From positions 1-33,518 of the forward strand of contig JAJXTU010000010.1 of assembly GCA_021783475.1 (NCBI GenBank): a stretch of DNA of 33,518 nt, written 5' to 3'. Shown here in pieces: positions 9,956 to 18,620 of this stretch (positions are counted from its first letter, which is position 1; each line of letters starts with the position of its first letter). Source of the DNA: a bacterium. Lineage in GTDB: Bacteria; Thermodesulfobiota; Thermodesulfobiia; Thermodesulfobiales; Thermodesulfobiaceae. The position numbers were made by a program, and so were the translations under genes. The notes under the pieces were generated by a model that worked only from the letters and a program-made list of their open reading frames with translations, was not told the DNA's origin and searched no databases.

Positions 9956-10677
9956 AAAATGCAATTGAAGTTGAAAATCTCACAAAAAAATTTGGAGATT
10001 TCACTGCAGTTGATAAAATTAGTTTTTCAATAAAACAAGGCACGGTATTCGGCTTTTTAGGACCAAATGGAGCAGGAAAAACGACAACTATAAAGTTGGT
10101 CCTGGGGCTTATCAACAAAACTAGTGGCAAAATAAAGATATTTGGAGACGATATAGAGAAATTTACAAAAGAGAGATTGGGCTATATGTCTCAAAAATTC
10201 TCTCTATATCCCGATCTAAAGGTAATTGAAAATATGATTTTTTATGGTTCTATTTACGGTTATTCAAGAAAAGACTTAGAAAAAAGGATAGACTTTTTGT
10301 TGGAGTCATACAACCTTGCAGAAGTAAAAAACACTATGGTAAGAGATATTGGAGGTCTAAGGCAAAGAGTAGCCTTTTGCACGGCCATTCTTCATAACCC
10401 AGACATACTGGTCCTTGATGAACCGACAAGCGGCGTAGATCCAGATGCCAGGATAGACTTTTGGGATGCTATCTACAGTTACGCAAGAGAAGGTAGGACG
10501 GTTTTGGTTACAACTCACTATATGGATGAAGCTGAATTTTGCAACCGGATAGGATTCATCATTTCGGGAAAACTAAAGTTTATAGGCAGCCCAAACGACG
10601 CAAAAAAAGTCTATTACGATAACTCACATAAAATTGGAAATCTTGAAGATGCTTTTTTGTGGTTTATGGAAAATTAA
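9940..10677 (+). CDS. ABC transporter ATP-binding protein
   Basis: GPNGAGKTTTIK Walker A, degenerate signature IGGLRQRVAF, VLDEPTSGVDP Walker B, TTHYMDEAEFC. Confidence 0.93.
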   Translation: MALGIENAIEVENLTKKFGDFTAVDKISFSIKQGTVFGFLGPNGAGKTTTIKLVLGLINKTSGKIKIFGDDIEKFTKERLGYMSQKFSLYPDLKVIENMIFYGSIYGYSRKDLEKRIDFLLESYNLAEVKNTMVRDIGGLRQRVAFCTAILHNPDILVLDEPTSGVDPDARIDFWDAIYSYAREGRTVLVTTHYMDEAEFCNRIGFIISGKLKFIGSPNDAKKVYYDNSHKIGNLEDAFLWFMEN

Positions 10678-11253
10678 TTAGATAAAAAAGTATCTTTTAA
10701 CCTTCTTCTTATAAGATTCATATCTAGAACCAAATCTCTTTGTAAGCTCTCTCTCTTCAAAAGGGATCACCAAAAAATTATTTATTAAAAAATCAAATAT
10801 GCTCACAACAAGAGACAGTATTCCCCCACTAATAAGAAATACTCCAAAAAACAGCAAGGAATGAGAAAGATATGTTGGATGCCTCATGTATTTATATATA
10901 AATCTCGTTTCCAAGTCTCCTGGATCCTCTAATACGATTTCATTTAACCCAAGAATTCTGCCCTTTAAGATCGACAAAGTTAAGAGTTGAAGAAATGCCC
11001 CAACAACAAATATAAAAAAGCCAAATAGCTTTAAAGTAAATGAAATCGGAATGTACATATTTAATAAGTTCTGGTTGTTGATCAAAAAATACAAATATGG
11101 AATATATAATATGTATATTAATATAAAAGTTAAAAATTTAATTTTTTTTGCAAAGTCAGTAAAAAAATGTACAAATAGCCAATACATAGGGATTAGAGGC
11201 CAAACAAAAACCAAAAGATGGTTTAAAATGTTTAAGTAAGAAAAACTAAACAT
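10678..11253 (-). CDS. Isoprenylcysteine carboxylmethyltransferase/phospholipid methyltransferase-like membrane protein
   Basis: YKYMRHPTYLSHSLLFFGVFLISGG...IPFEERELTKRFGSRYESYKKKVKRYF matches the ICMT/PEMT C-terminal pattern. Confidence 0.8.
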   Translation of the reverse strand: MFSFSYLNILNHLLVFVWPLIPMYWLFVHFFTDFAKKIKFLTFILIYILYIPYLYFLINNQNLLNMYIPISFTLKLFGFFIFVVGAFLQLLTLSILKGRILGLNEIVLEDPGDLETRFIYKYMRHPTYLSHSLLFFGVFLISGGILSLVVSIFDFLINNFLVIPFEERELTKRFGSRYESYKKKVKRYFFI

Positions 11254-11394
11254 ATTTGAATTTGATAAAAGATATATAATGTAAGTCCATGCATTAATTA
11301 TATATTAAAATGGTTTCTATAATAAATTTTATAATTATTATTTTTTTCTTTGTATAATTGATAGATAAAGATTATTCTCAGAGGAGGTGAAAAA

Positions 11395-12459
11395 GTGAAC
11401 AGTTTTCCAAAGCTTACTTCTTTAGTTCGTTGTGCTGGCTGAGCAGCAAAACTCAATCCAAAGGACCTAGGTGAGGTCTTAAAAGATTTACCAAAATTTG
11501 AGCATCCTGGACTAATTTTTAGCTCTGATGGCCTTGATGACGCAGGAGCTTTTGTGATAAAAGACGACTTAGCCATTGTTCAATCTGTTGACTTTTTCCC
11601 TCCTGTAGTAAACAGCCCCGACTTATACGGGAAGATTGCCGCTGCTAATTCGTTCTCTGATCTGTATGCCGTTGGAGCAAAGCCGATAACTGCATTAAAT
11701 ATTCTTGGATTTCCAAGATACGACATTGAACTCGATGTGATAAACGAAATACTTAGAGGCTCTCACGAAAAAGTTAAAGAAGCCGGTGCATTGATTCTTG
11801 GTGGGCACACTGTCGACGATTTAGAATTAAAATATGGACTTAGTGTTACTGGAATTGCAAAAAAGGATGAGCTGATTGCCCACAACAGAGCACAGCCAGG
11901 CGATATAATCATCCTTACAAAACCGCTTGGTACAGGAATACTCACTTCTGCCCTAAAAATTGACTTGATAGATGAAGAAGACATGAAAGACGCTCTCCAG
12001 TCTATGCAAGAGCTAAATTATTTTGCAGGCGAAGCACAGAAAAAGTTTAAAGCAACTTCTGGCACAGATATAACAGGATTCGGTTTAGTTGGACATGCAG
12101 TAAGTATAGCAAGATCCAGCAAAGTCGTATTTGAGATATATTCTAAATCACTGCCTATATTTGAAGGAGTTTTAAACCTTGCAAACGATAGCGTACTCCC
12201 TGCTGGGATATTTGCAAATATTGATTTTTATAAAGAGAATGTCATTGAAATAGGCAAAATTGATGAAAATTATAAATACGTTATATACGATCCACAGACC
12301 TCAGGTGGACTTCTTTCTACTTACAGTCCAGATGTCGTAGACGATGTATTAAGATTTTTGAAAGACAATGGAGTTGATGGACAAATTATAGGTAGTGTAA
12401 AAAAAGGAGCTGCGTTTAGTTCTGGTACAATCGTTTTTAAAGAAGGATCATTTAGATGA
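11395..12459 (+). CDS. selD: Selenide, water dikinase, Sec-containing (UGA at 11440-11442)
   Basis: GTG start after SD gaggaggtga; frame reads MNSFPKLTSLVRCAGUAAKLNPKDLGEVLKDLPKFEHPGLIFSSDGLDDAGAFVIKDDLAIVQSVDFFPPVVNSPDLYGKIAAANSFSDLYAVGAKPITALNI...; CAG-U-AAK is the SelD active-site loop. The ORF track starts only after the UGA. Confidence 0.95.
11443..11480 (+). promoter_or_regulatory. Candidate bacterial SECIS element downstream of the selD UGA
   Basis: AAGGACC-TAGGTGA-GGTCTT (11461-11480) can form a short hairpin with a G in the apical loop about 26-32 nt after the UGA. Confidence 0.5.
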
Positions 12460-13592
12460 GCGCATCGCTCCAAAGAATATGGGCTGTATTCATTAAAGAA
12501 TTCATCCAATTTTTCAGAGATAAGGTTACATTTATAACAGCTATTGCTATCCCATTAATACAGCTGATTTTATACGGATATGCAATAAATACAGATGTAA
12601 AACACCAGTCCACAGTAGTATACGATCAATCAAAATCAGTGATGTCAAGAGACATCCTATACAAGTTTCAAAGCTCACAATATTTTGACATAAAGGGATT
12701 TCTAAATAGTTCAAATGCAGTAGGCAAAGCAATTGACGAAGGCCAAGCGAAGGTGGGAATTATTATTCCGCCAAAACTCGAATCAAACATATTGGGCAAC
12801 AAGTCAAGTCAGATATTGGTAATAATTGACGCATCCGATCCTATGTCATCAAGCTCCGCCCTGTCGGCATCTCAGATGATAGGTCTCATGGAGAATCAAG
12901 AGATATTAACGAATAAACTTCAACAAAACGGAATAATATTACCCAATAAAAACCCATTTGAAGTGGATGTTAGGGCATGGTATAATCCCGACCTATTGTC
13001 AACGTATTTTCTTGTTCCAGGTTTAATCGCTGTTTTAATAAGTCTATCGACATTGGTTTTAACAGCGATGGCGATTGTGAGAGAGAAAGAAAGAGGCACA
13101 TACGAGCAGCTTATAGTTACTCCACTTCGGCCAATTGAGCTAACCATCGGGAAGGTTATGCCTTATGCAATTATAGGATATGCTCAAATGTCTCTTGTTA
13201 TTATAGCCGCCGTAGCGCTTTTTAATCTCAACATTAAGGGGAATTTATTTTTATTGTACATTTTCGCCCTACCCTTTATACTTGCCAATTTAAGCCTTGG
13301 ATATATAATTTCTACTCTTGCAAAAAATCAACAGCAAGCTCTCCAAATGTCATTCTTTCTTATGGTGCCTATCTTCTTACTGAGTGGGTTTATGTTCCCA
13401 AGAGAGGCTATGCCGGGCATAATATATTATTTAAGCTATATCGCACCAGCCACATTCTTCCTGGTGGTAGTACGAGGTATTATCTTAAAAGGTTTAGGCT
13501 TTTTCGAGCTTTGGCAATGGGAAGTCGGATTGATAATATATATTATAATTGCTTTAAATATATCAAGGTTCTTGCTTAAAAGAAAGTCATAA
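12456..13592 (+). CDS. ABC-2 type transporter permease
   Basis: IKEFIQFFRDKVTFITAIAIPLIQLILYGYAIN... AIVREKERGTYEQLIVTPLRPIELTIGKVMPY; YbhS/YbhR-like; ATGA overlap with selD. Confidence 0.92.
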   Translation: MSASLQRIWAVFIKEFIQFFRDKVTFITAIAIPLIQLILYGYAINTDVKHQSTVVYDQSKSVMSRDILYKFQSSQYFDIKGFLNSSNAVGKAIDEGQAKVGIIIPPKLESNILGNKSSQILVIIDASDPMSSSSALSASQMIGLMENQEILTNKLQQNGIILPNKNPFEVDVRAWYNPDLLSTYFLVPGLIAVLISLSTLVLTAMAIVREKERGTYEQLIVTPLRPIELTIGKVMPYAIIGYAQMSLVIIAAVALFNLNIKGNLFLLYIFALPFILANLSLGYIISTLAKNQQQALQMSFFLMVPIFLLSGFMFPREAMPGIIYYLSYIAPATFFLVVVRGIILKGLGFFELWQWEVGLIIYIIIALNISRFLLKRKS

Positions 13593-13632
13593 AATAAACT
13601 ATAAGCGTTAACTTAGGCGCAAGGGGTATATA

Positions 13633-14043
13633 TCACACTATAAGTATTGGGATTTTTGATTTCTCAATCAAAAATCTAGCAATGGAATGGTGCATAATAG
13701 ACGCCTCAAAACCAGTTTTTCTACCCAACACAATCAGGTCAACATTAAATTTTTTTGCAGCGTTATAGATTTCCATTGAAGGATTCTCTCCTTCTTGAAT
13801 TGCAATTCCATCTATAATATCTGGATCTTTTATTTCTTTTTTTAGCTCATCTACAAGCGCGCTAGCCCTGTTATATCCCGCTTCTTCGGCATCAGGATTA
13901 AGGTCGGCAACTTGTGTAGGCATTTCAATAACATGAAAGAGTATTATTTTTGCACCATTTAATTTTGCCAACTCATAGCCTATACTCATAATATCATGTC
14001 TTTTAGGCGTCGAATCAACTGCAAACAATATCTTCTTAAACAT
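13633..14043 (-). CDS. Universal stress protein (UspA family)
   Basis: MFKKILFAVDSTPKRHDIMSIGYELAKLNGAKIILFHVIEMP...DLIVLGRKTGFEASIMHHSIARFLIEKSKIPILIV; SD (ccctcct on +) supports start at 14043 rather than 14133. Confidence 0.88.
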   Translation of the reverse strand: MFKKILFAVDSTPKRHDIMSIGYELAKLNGAKIILFHVIEMPTQVADLNPDAEEAGYNRASALVDELKKEIKDPDIIDGIAIQEGENPSMEIYNAAKKFNVDLIVLGRKTGFEASIMHHSIARFLIEKSKIPILIV

Positions 14044-14063
14044 TGTCCCTCCTAAAGAGATGA

Positions 14064-15032
14064 TTATATAATTGCAAACCCCTTGAGAATGCTCATCAAG
14101 CCAGAAACAGAAAGCAAAATAATTACTAACCATCTTACAATTCTAGGCTTTGTAAGGGCTAACAATCTGACTCCCACCTGAGAGCCCAACATCATGCCTA
14201 CTACTGATGGCACTGCAATAATAGGCAGCACAGCACCATTGTTTAGGTATATCCAGGCTGCCGATGTATCGGTAATAGATAATAAAAAGTTGCTAGATGC
14301 TACTGATATCTTTAAAGGAGCTCCAAGAACCAGGTTAAAAACTGCCACATTGGCCCAGCCAGCGCCTAAACCAAACATGCCTGCAATAAACCCAACCAGA
14401 AAAAACAGTAAAAGCCCAATGTGAGAATTTTGAATTTGCCAATTAATATTTTTCCTTTGTGTAATTTCATAGTAAATACCGTGTATACCAAGAATCTGAG
14501 CGATTTTATCACGCTTGGTTATCTCAGGGAATTCAGATCTCTTGGATGTAAGAAGCACAAAACAAATTGCAAGAATAACCAATCCCAATGCAATTCTTAC
14601 TATGTTTTGTGGCAAGGCCAACCCTACCATAGCACCCATAATAGAAGAGATCGACGCGATTAAAGCCATGGGCATACAAAGTCTCAGTGAAGCAAGGTTT
14701 CTCATCAAAAGTCCAGGACCTGCAGAAAGCGATCCTGCTAAAGCCACCATCAAACCAGCACCCCTTACAAAATCCATATGAAATGGGAAAAATGTGCCAA
14801 GTATCGGCACGAAAAGAACACCGCCTCCAACACCTGCCAAAACTGCTACAATTCCTAAGCCAAAACAAAAAACAAATAAAGACAGTGGCCATATCCACCA
14901 TGGAATTCCGACAGATGTCTCTTCAGCAAGAATTATATCCTTTGCAGCAAATGCATGTGGTACTAAAAAAAATACAAAAAATAAAAACATAAAAAAAGAA
15001 AAAAACAATACTAAATTCTTTGAAGAGTTCAC
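14064..15032 (-). CDS. TauE/SafE family sulfite/anion exporter
   Basis: FCFGLGIVAVLAGVGGGVLFVPILGTFFPFHMDFVRGAGLMVALAGSLSAGPGLLMRNLA; GFIAGMFGLGAGWANVAVFNLVLGAPLKISVASSNFLLSITD. Confidence 0.85.
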   Translation of the reverse strand: MNSSKNLVLFFSFFMFLFFVFFLVPHAFAAKDIILAEETSVGIPWWIWPLSLFVFCFGLGIVAVLAGVGGGVLFVPILGTFFPFHMDFVRGAGLMVALAGSLSAGPGLLMRNLASLRLCMPMALIASISSIMGAMVGLALPQNIVRIALGLVILAICFVLLTSKRSEFPEITKRDKIAQILGIHGIYYEITQRKNINWQIQNSHIGLLLFFLVGFIAGMFGLGAGWANVAVFNLVLGAPLKISVASSNFLLSITDTSAAWIYLNNGAVLPIIAVPSVVGMMLGSQVGVRLLALTKPRIVRWLVIILLSVSGLMSILKGFAII

Positions 15033-15042
15033 AGTATGCCTC

Positions 15043-15474
15043 CTATTCTACCTTGAGAAATCCGCTAGCTGCCAAAGCAAGAATGGATATCTCCAATATT
15101 ACTATAAAAATCATTGCAAATTCTTTCTTCTTAATATATATTGGCAAAACTGTTAAGTAGCACAAAATTGGCACAAAAGCCAAAAAAGTAAGCGCTGCCT
15201 TTGCCATCATATCAGATTTAAAAATTAAATTCATCCAACCCCAACCCGTTGAAATTCCAAAGCTTTCATTAAGCAGCGCAGAATTTTTTACCCATAAGCG
15301 CGGCAGCTTATCCAAAGGTATTACGGGAGAAATCAATCCAGAAAGATAGATAAAAAAAGTAAGCAAAATAGAAAAAAGGCCAAATCTTGCCGACCACTTA
15401 AGAACAGTAGCGTATTTCTTTTGATCGATTGGCGTTTCAATATTCTGCCCGGTACTGCTAGCAGTTTTTTCCAT
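15043..15474 (-). CDS. Small membrane protein linked to TauE/SafE (possibly DUF1634-like)
   Basis: About 3 TM segments; immediately upstream of the minus-strand tauE. Confidence 0.6.
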   Translation of the reverse strand: MEKTASSTGQNIETPIDQKKYATVLKWSARFGLFSILLTFFIYLSGLISPVIPLDKLPRLWVKNSALLNESFGISTGWGWMNLIFKSDMMAKAALTFLAFVPILCYLTVLPIYIKKKEFAMIFIVILEISILALAASGFLKVE

Positions 15475-15852
15475 AACCCAAAACTCCCTTCAAGTTTATT
15501 TTTCTCCAAATTATATGTAATGGCAAAAGCTAATTTTAATAAGGTAAAAATACCTACATGATGTAGTAAATCTTAATGTCAATTATAACATATTCTTATG
15601 GAATTTATATGTTTTAGTTATGCATATAAAAAATAAAAATCTATGTCGTAAGGGATTTTGCTTACATTAATACAATGCTTTCCCTAATAAAAAGTTCATC
15701 TTTCCCCAACTATTTTTTTATATAACGAAATTTTATCATTAATACAAATAAAATTTATGAATAAATTTTATAAACGATTCGAGGAGGTGACAGAATAATT
15801 TCGCTCAATTCTAGATAGTAAGGTATAAAAATTTTAAGGGAGGGAAACAAAA

Positions 15853-17154
15853 ATGTTAAAAGGATTTTTTGGAAGGCTCTATAAGACAGGAGAATTAATT
15901 AATGAGGCATCAAAGGCTCAGGGTAAGTGGCAGTTGGAAACAAGCAATACTATTTTAATGAAGAGAAAGAAATTTTTGCTCATATTATTTCTGCCAGTGC
16001 TTGCAGGATTGGCGATGCAGTGTGCATTTGCAGCGGGGCCAACATATATTGGCGGCGGGCATGCCTATATGCCAGCTGTAGCTACTACTCAGATGCTTTG
16101 CGGTATCCTTGTAATCGGTTTGTTGTCAGGTCTAATCACTGGAGTCATAGGAGCAGGAGGAGGATATGTTCTTACTCCTGCGCTGATGACGCTTGGAGTG
16201 AAGGGGATAATGGCAGTTGGAACAGATCAATTTGCAATATTTGCAAACGCAATACTTGGAACAACACTTCACAAAAAGTTAGGCAACGTAAATCTTTGGC
16301 TAGCAGTATGGTTTGTAGTAGGTTCATTCGCAGGAGTTACTATAGGTGCATCTATCAATAGACAAATCTATGCCTTAAGCCCTGCTCTCAGCGATGCTTT
16401 TATTTCCACAGTATATGTAATATTGCTCGGAATACTTGGATTTTATTCAACCATGGATTACATTAAGCTAAGAAAGGGACAAAAGGATACCTCAAGAAAG
16501 GCAATCATGGATGTTAGAACTGGATTTGCACGCTGGCTTCAAAATATCCCATTAAAGCCAAGAATCAAGTTTGATGACCACATATTCGAAGGCGGAATGA
16601 GCATATCTGTATATCCAGTTGTTATATGCGGCTTTATAGTAGGTTTTGTAGCAGCAATAATGGGAGTCGGCGGAGGATTCTTGACATTTCCTCTCTTTGT
16701 ATATGGGTTGGGAGTTTCAACCTTTACAACGGTAGGCACAGACATACTTCAAATAATCTTTACAACAGCCTATTCGTCAATCTTTAACTATGCAATATAC
16801 GGTTATATCTTTTACAGCATAGCCATAACAATGCTTCTTGGCTCCCTGATAGGAGTCCAAATTGGCGCTATGGTAACAACATTTGTAAAGGGCACAACAA
16901 TTAAGCTCTTTTATGCACTAACCATATTAGCTGGATTCGTAAACAGGCTTGCAGCACTTCCACCAAGACTATCAGATGCAAATATTATCGCTATAAGCAA
17001 GGAAACTTCAAGTATCCTAACAATGATCGGAACAGTAGTATTCTTTGGGTTGGTAGCGCTATTTGGATTCTTTGTGCTGTATACCTTTTACACTAATATA
17101 ATAATATCAAAAAAGCCAGCCAAGGAAGCTGTCGAATCAAAGAAGATCTCTTAA
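15853..17154 (+). CDS. TauE/SafE family sulfite/anion exporter
   Basis: ILVIGLLSGLITGVIGAGGGYVLTPALMTLGVKGIMAVGTDQFAIFANAILGTTLHKKLGNVN; FIVGFVAAIMGVGGGFLTFPLFVYGLGVSTFTTVGTDILQIIFT. Confidence 0.9.
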   Translation: MLKGFFGRLYKTGELINEASKAQGKWQLETSNTILMKRKKFLLILFLPVLAGLAMQCAFAAGPTYIGGGHAYMPAVATTQMLCGILVIGLLSGLITGVIGAGGGYVLTPALMTLGVKGIMAVGTDQFAIFANAILGTTLHKKLGNVNLWLAVWFVVGSFAGVTIGASINRQIYALSPALSDAFISTVYVILLGILGFYSTMDYIKLRKGQKDTSRKAIMDVRTGFARWLQNIPLKPRIKFDDHIFEGGMSISVYPVVICGFIVGFVAAIMGVGGGFLTFPLFVYGLGVSTFTTVGTDILQIIFTTAYSSIFNYAIYGYIFYSIAITMLLGSLIGVQIGAMVTTFVKGTTIKLFYALTILAGFVNRLAALPPRLSDANIIAISKETSSILTMIGTVVFFGLVALFGFFVLYTFYTNIIISKKPAKEAVESKKIS

Positions 17155-17172
17155 GAAAAAAATACGAGAGGA

Positions 17173-17967
17173 GTGAAGAAGATGTTATCAAATAAGAATA
17201 AGCTTCAATTAGGTCTTATAGGAATAATAAGCTTCATGGCAATGTTAATAGTATGGCTTAGTCCTGTTGCACCAGGACACTTGACAGGACTTCAGTGGAC
17301 TGATCAATTTTTCAACAGTCTTACAAAGGCATCAGCTTATCAATTTCCAAAAGTGTTCAAGGATAGCGAGCGCTTTATGGGCAAAACATTTAATCTAAGC
17401 TATCGTGCATCAAATGAAAACGAAGCAAAAATGCTTGAAAAGCTATACGTATCCTTTGGTGCAAAAATTGAGGCTCAAGGAACTTCCCTAACCATTAGTG
17501 GAGATTTAGGAAGGGTGTCACAAGGGATACTCTCATATAGCGAGGACTTCTTCAACAATAGAAGAAAGGATATGACAAGCGTATTAGGTTTTGATAGCAA
17601 AGACGGACTATATGCAATATACCTATCTCAACAAGCCCTTGAAAAGTCCTATTTAAGAAACAATCAGGCATCAGAGCTACAGTTTGTAAGAGAAATTCTA
17701 GAGAGAGCTATAGAACCAGCCTACAATTTTGATGGGATAGTTGCTGCTGGAGCTCCAAAGTCCGTTGAAGGAGAATATGCGCTGGGCGCTCTTAGAAGTT
17801 ATCCAAGCATAGAACAAAGCCCCGTTGGGATAAAAGAAATGATAATTCTTAGCGCCTTAATAATATTTTATCTACTATATACCTGCTGGTATGGTTTTTC
17901 ACTAATGTATCTATTAGAAGGTGCAGGAGTATCAAAGCTAAGCAAGAAGTCAAGAAAAGAAGCATAG
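17173..17967 (+). CDS. Membrane protein, N- and C-terminal TM with extracytoplasmic domain, TauE-associated
   Basis: TM at ~residues 10-30 and ~220-245, soluble middle; in an operon with the preceding tauE. Confidence 0.6.
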   Translation: MKKMLSNKNKLQLGLIGIISFMAMLIVWLSPVAPGHLTGLQWTDQFFNSLTKASAYQFPKVFKDSERFMGKTFNLSYRASNENEAKMLEKLYVSFGAKIEAQGTSLTISGDLGRVSQGILSYSEDFFNNRRKDMTSVLGFDSKDGLYAIYLSQQALEKSYLRNNQASELQFVREILERAIEPAYNFDGIVAAGAPKSVEGEYALGALRSYPSIEQSPVGIKEMIILSALIIFYLLYTCWYGFSLMYLLEGAGVSKLSKKSRKEA

Positions 17968-17982
17968 GAGATACCCAGACAG

Positions 17983-18007
17983 AGGGCACATTAAAAATGT
18001 GCCCTTT
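17983..18007 (+). terminator. Stem-loop between membrane-protein gene and usp (terminator/attenuator-like)
   Basis: AGGGCACAT-TAAAA-ATGTGCCCT perfect 9-bp stem followed by TT. Confidence 0.6.
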
Positions 18008-18030
18008 CAAGAAAAAGTCTCATAAAAGAG

Positions 18031-18459
18031 GTGAAGAAAATGAATCCAATATTAATAGTTATAAAAGATATAAAAAACGATAAAAATGTCTTAAAAGGGG
18101 GGTTCGACAAGGCGATAGAAGAGGGAAGACCTGCAGTCATAGCTAAGATAATAGAAAAATCAGAGTATCTTGGAGTGTACAATCCAGAAGCAGAAGAATA
18201 CTTCGTCCAAAAAGCGTGGCAGGAAATTGAAAAGGCGATAGAAGAGGGAAGGAAGCTGGGAATAAACGCTTATGGAATAGTGAAGATAGGTTTGCTAGAA
18301 GAAAAGATAGATGAAATAGCAAAGGAAGTAAAGGCAAAACTCATAGTGATTGGACAAAAGAAATTGAGCGGTCTTAAAAAACTCGTGTTTGGCCACGGTA
18401 GCAAAGAAGAGGGAAGCTTTGAAAACGTTTGCCCAGTATTATTAATAGGGAAAAAATAA
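18031..18459 (+). CDS. Universal stress protein-like nucleotide-binding protein
   Basis: N-terminal ILIVIKDIKNDKNVLKGGFDKAIEEG; C-terminal AKLIVIGQKKLSGLKKLVFGHGSKEEGSFENVCPVLLIG. Confidence 0.75.
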   Translation: MKKMNPILIVIKDIKNDKNVLKGGFDKAIEEGRPAVIAKIIEKSEYLGVYNPEAEEYFVQKAWQEIEKAIEEGRKLGINAYGIVKIGLLEEKIDEIAKEVKAKLIVIGQKKLSGLKKLVFGHGSKEEGSFENVCPVLLIGKK

Positions 18460-18620
18460 ACAACGCCCTTTAAGCGATAAACATTTTTTGTGCTAAAATT
18501 ATTAAAAAAAGTGGGGGTATTAAAACCTTTAAAAACTTTAATCTGTCAATTTTAAATTTAGCAAAAAAACCATATCTATTTCTGATAGTTGTTTTAATAT
18601 GCGCATTTTTAGCTTTTTTA

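Noticed and set aside
11298-11576. 92-aa minus-strand ORF
   Set aside because: Overlaps the start and Sec region of selD on the opposite strand; no SD or motif support.
14194-15156. Cluster of plus-strand ORFs (76-120 aa)
   Set aside because: Antisense to well-supported tauE and small membrane protein genes; compositionally biased, no recognisable motifs.
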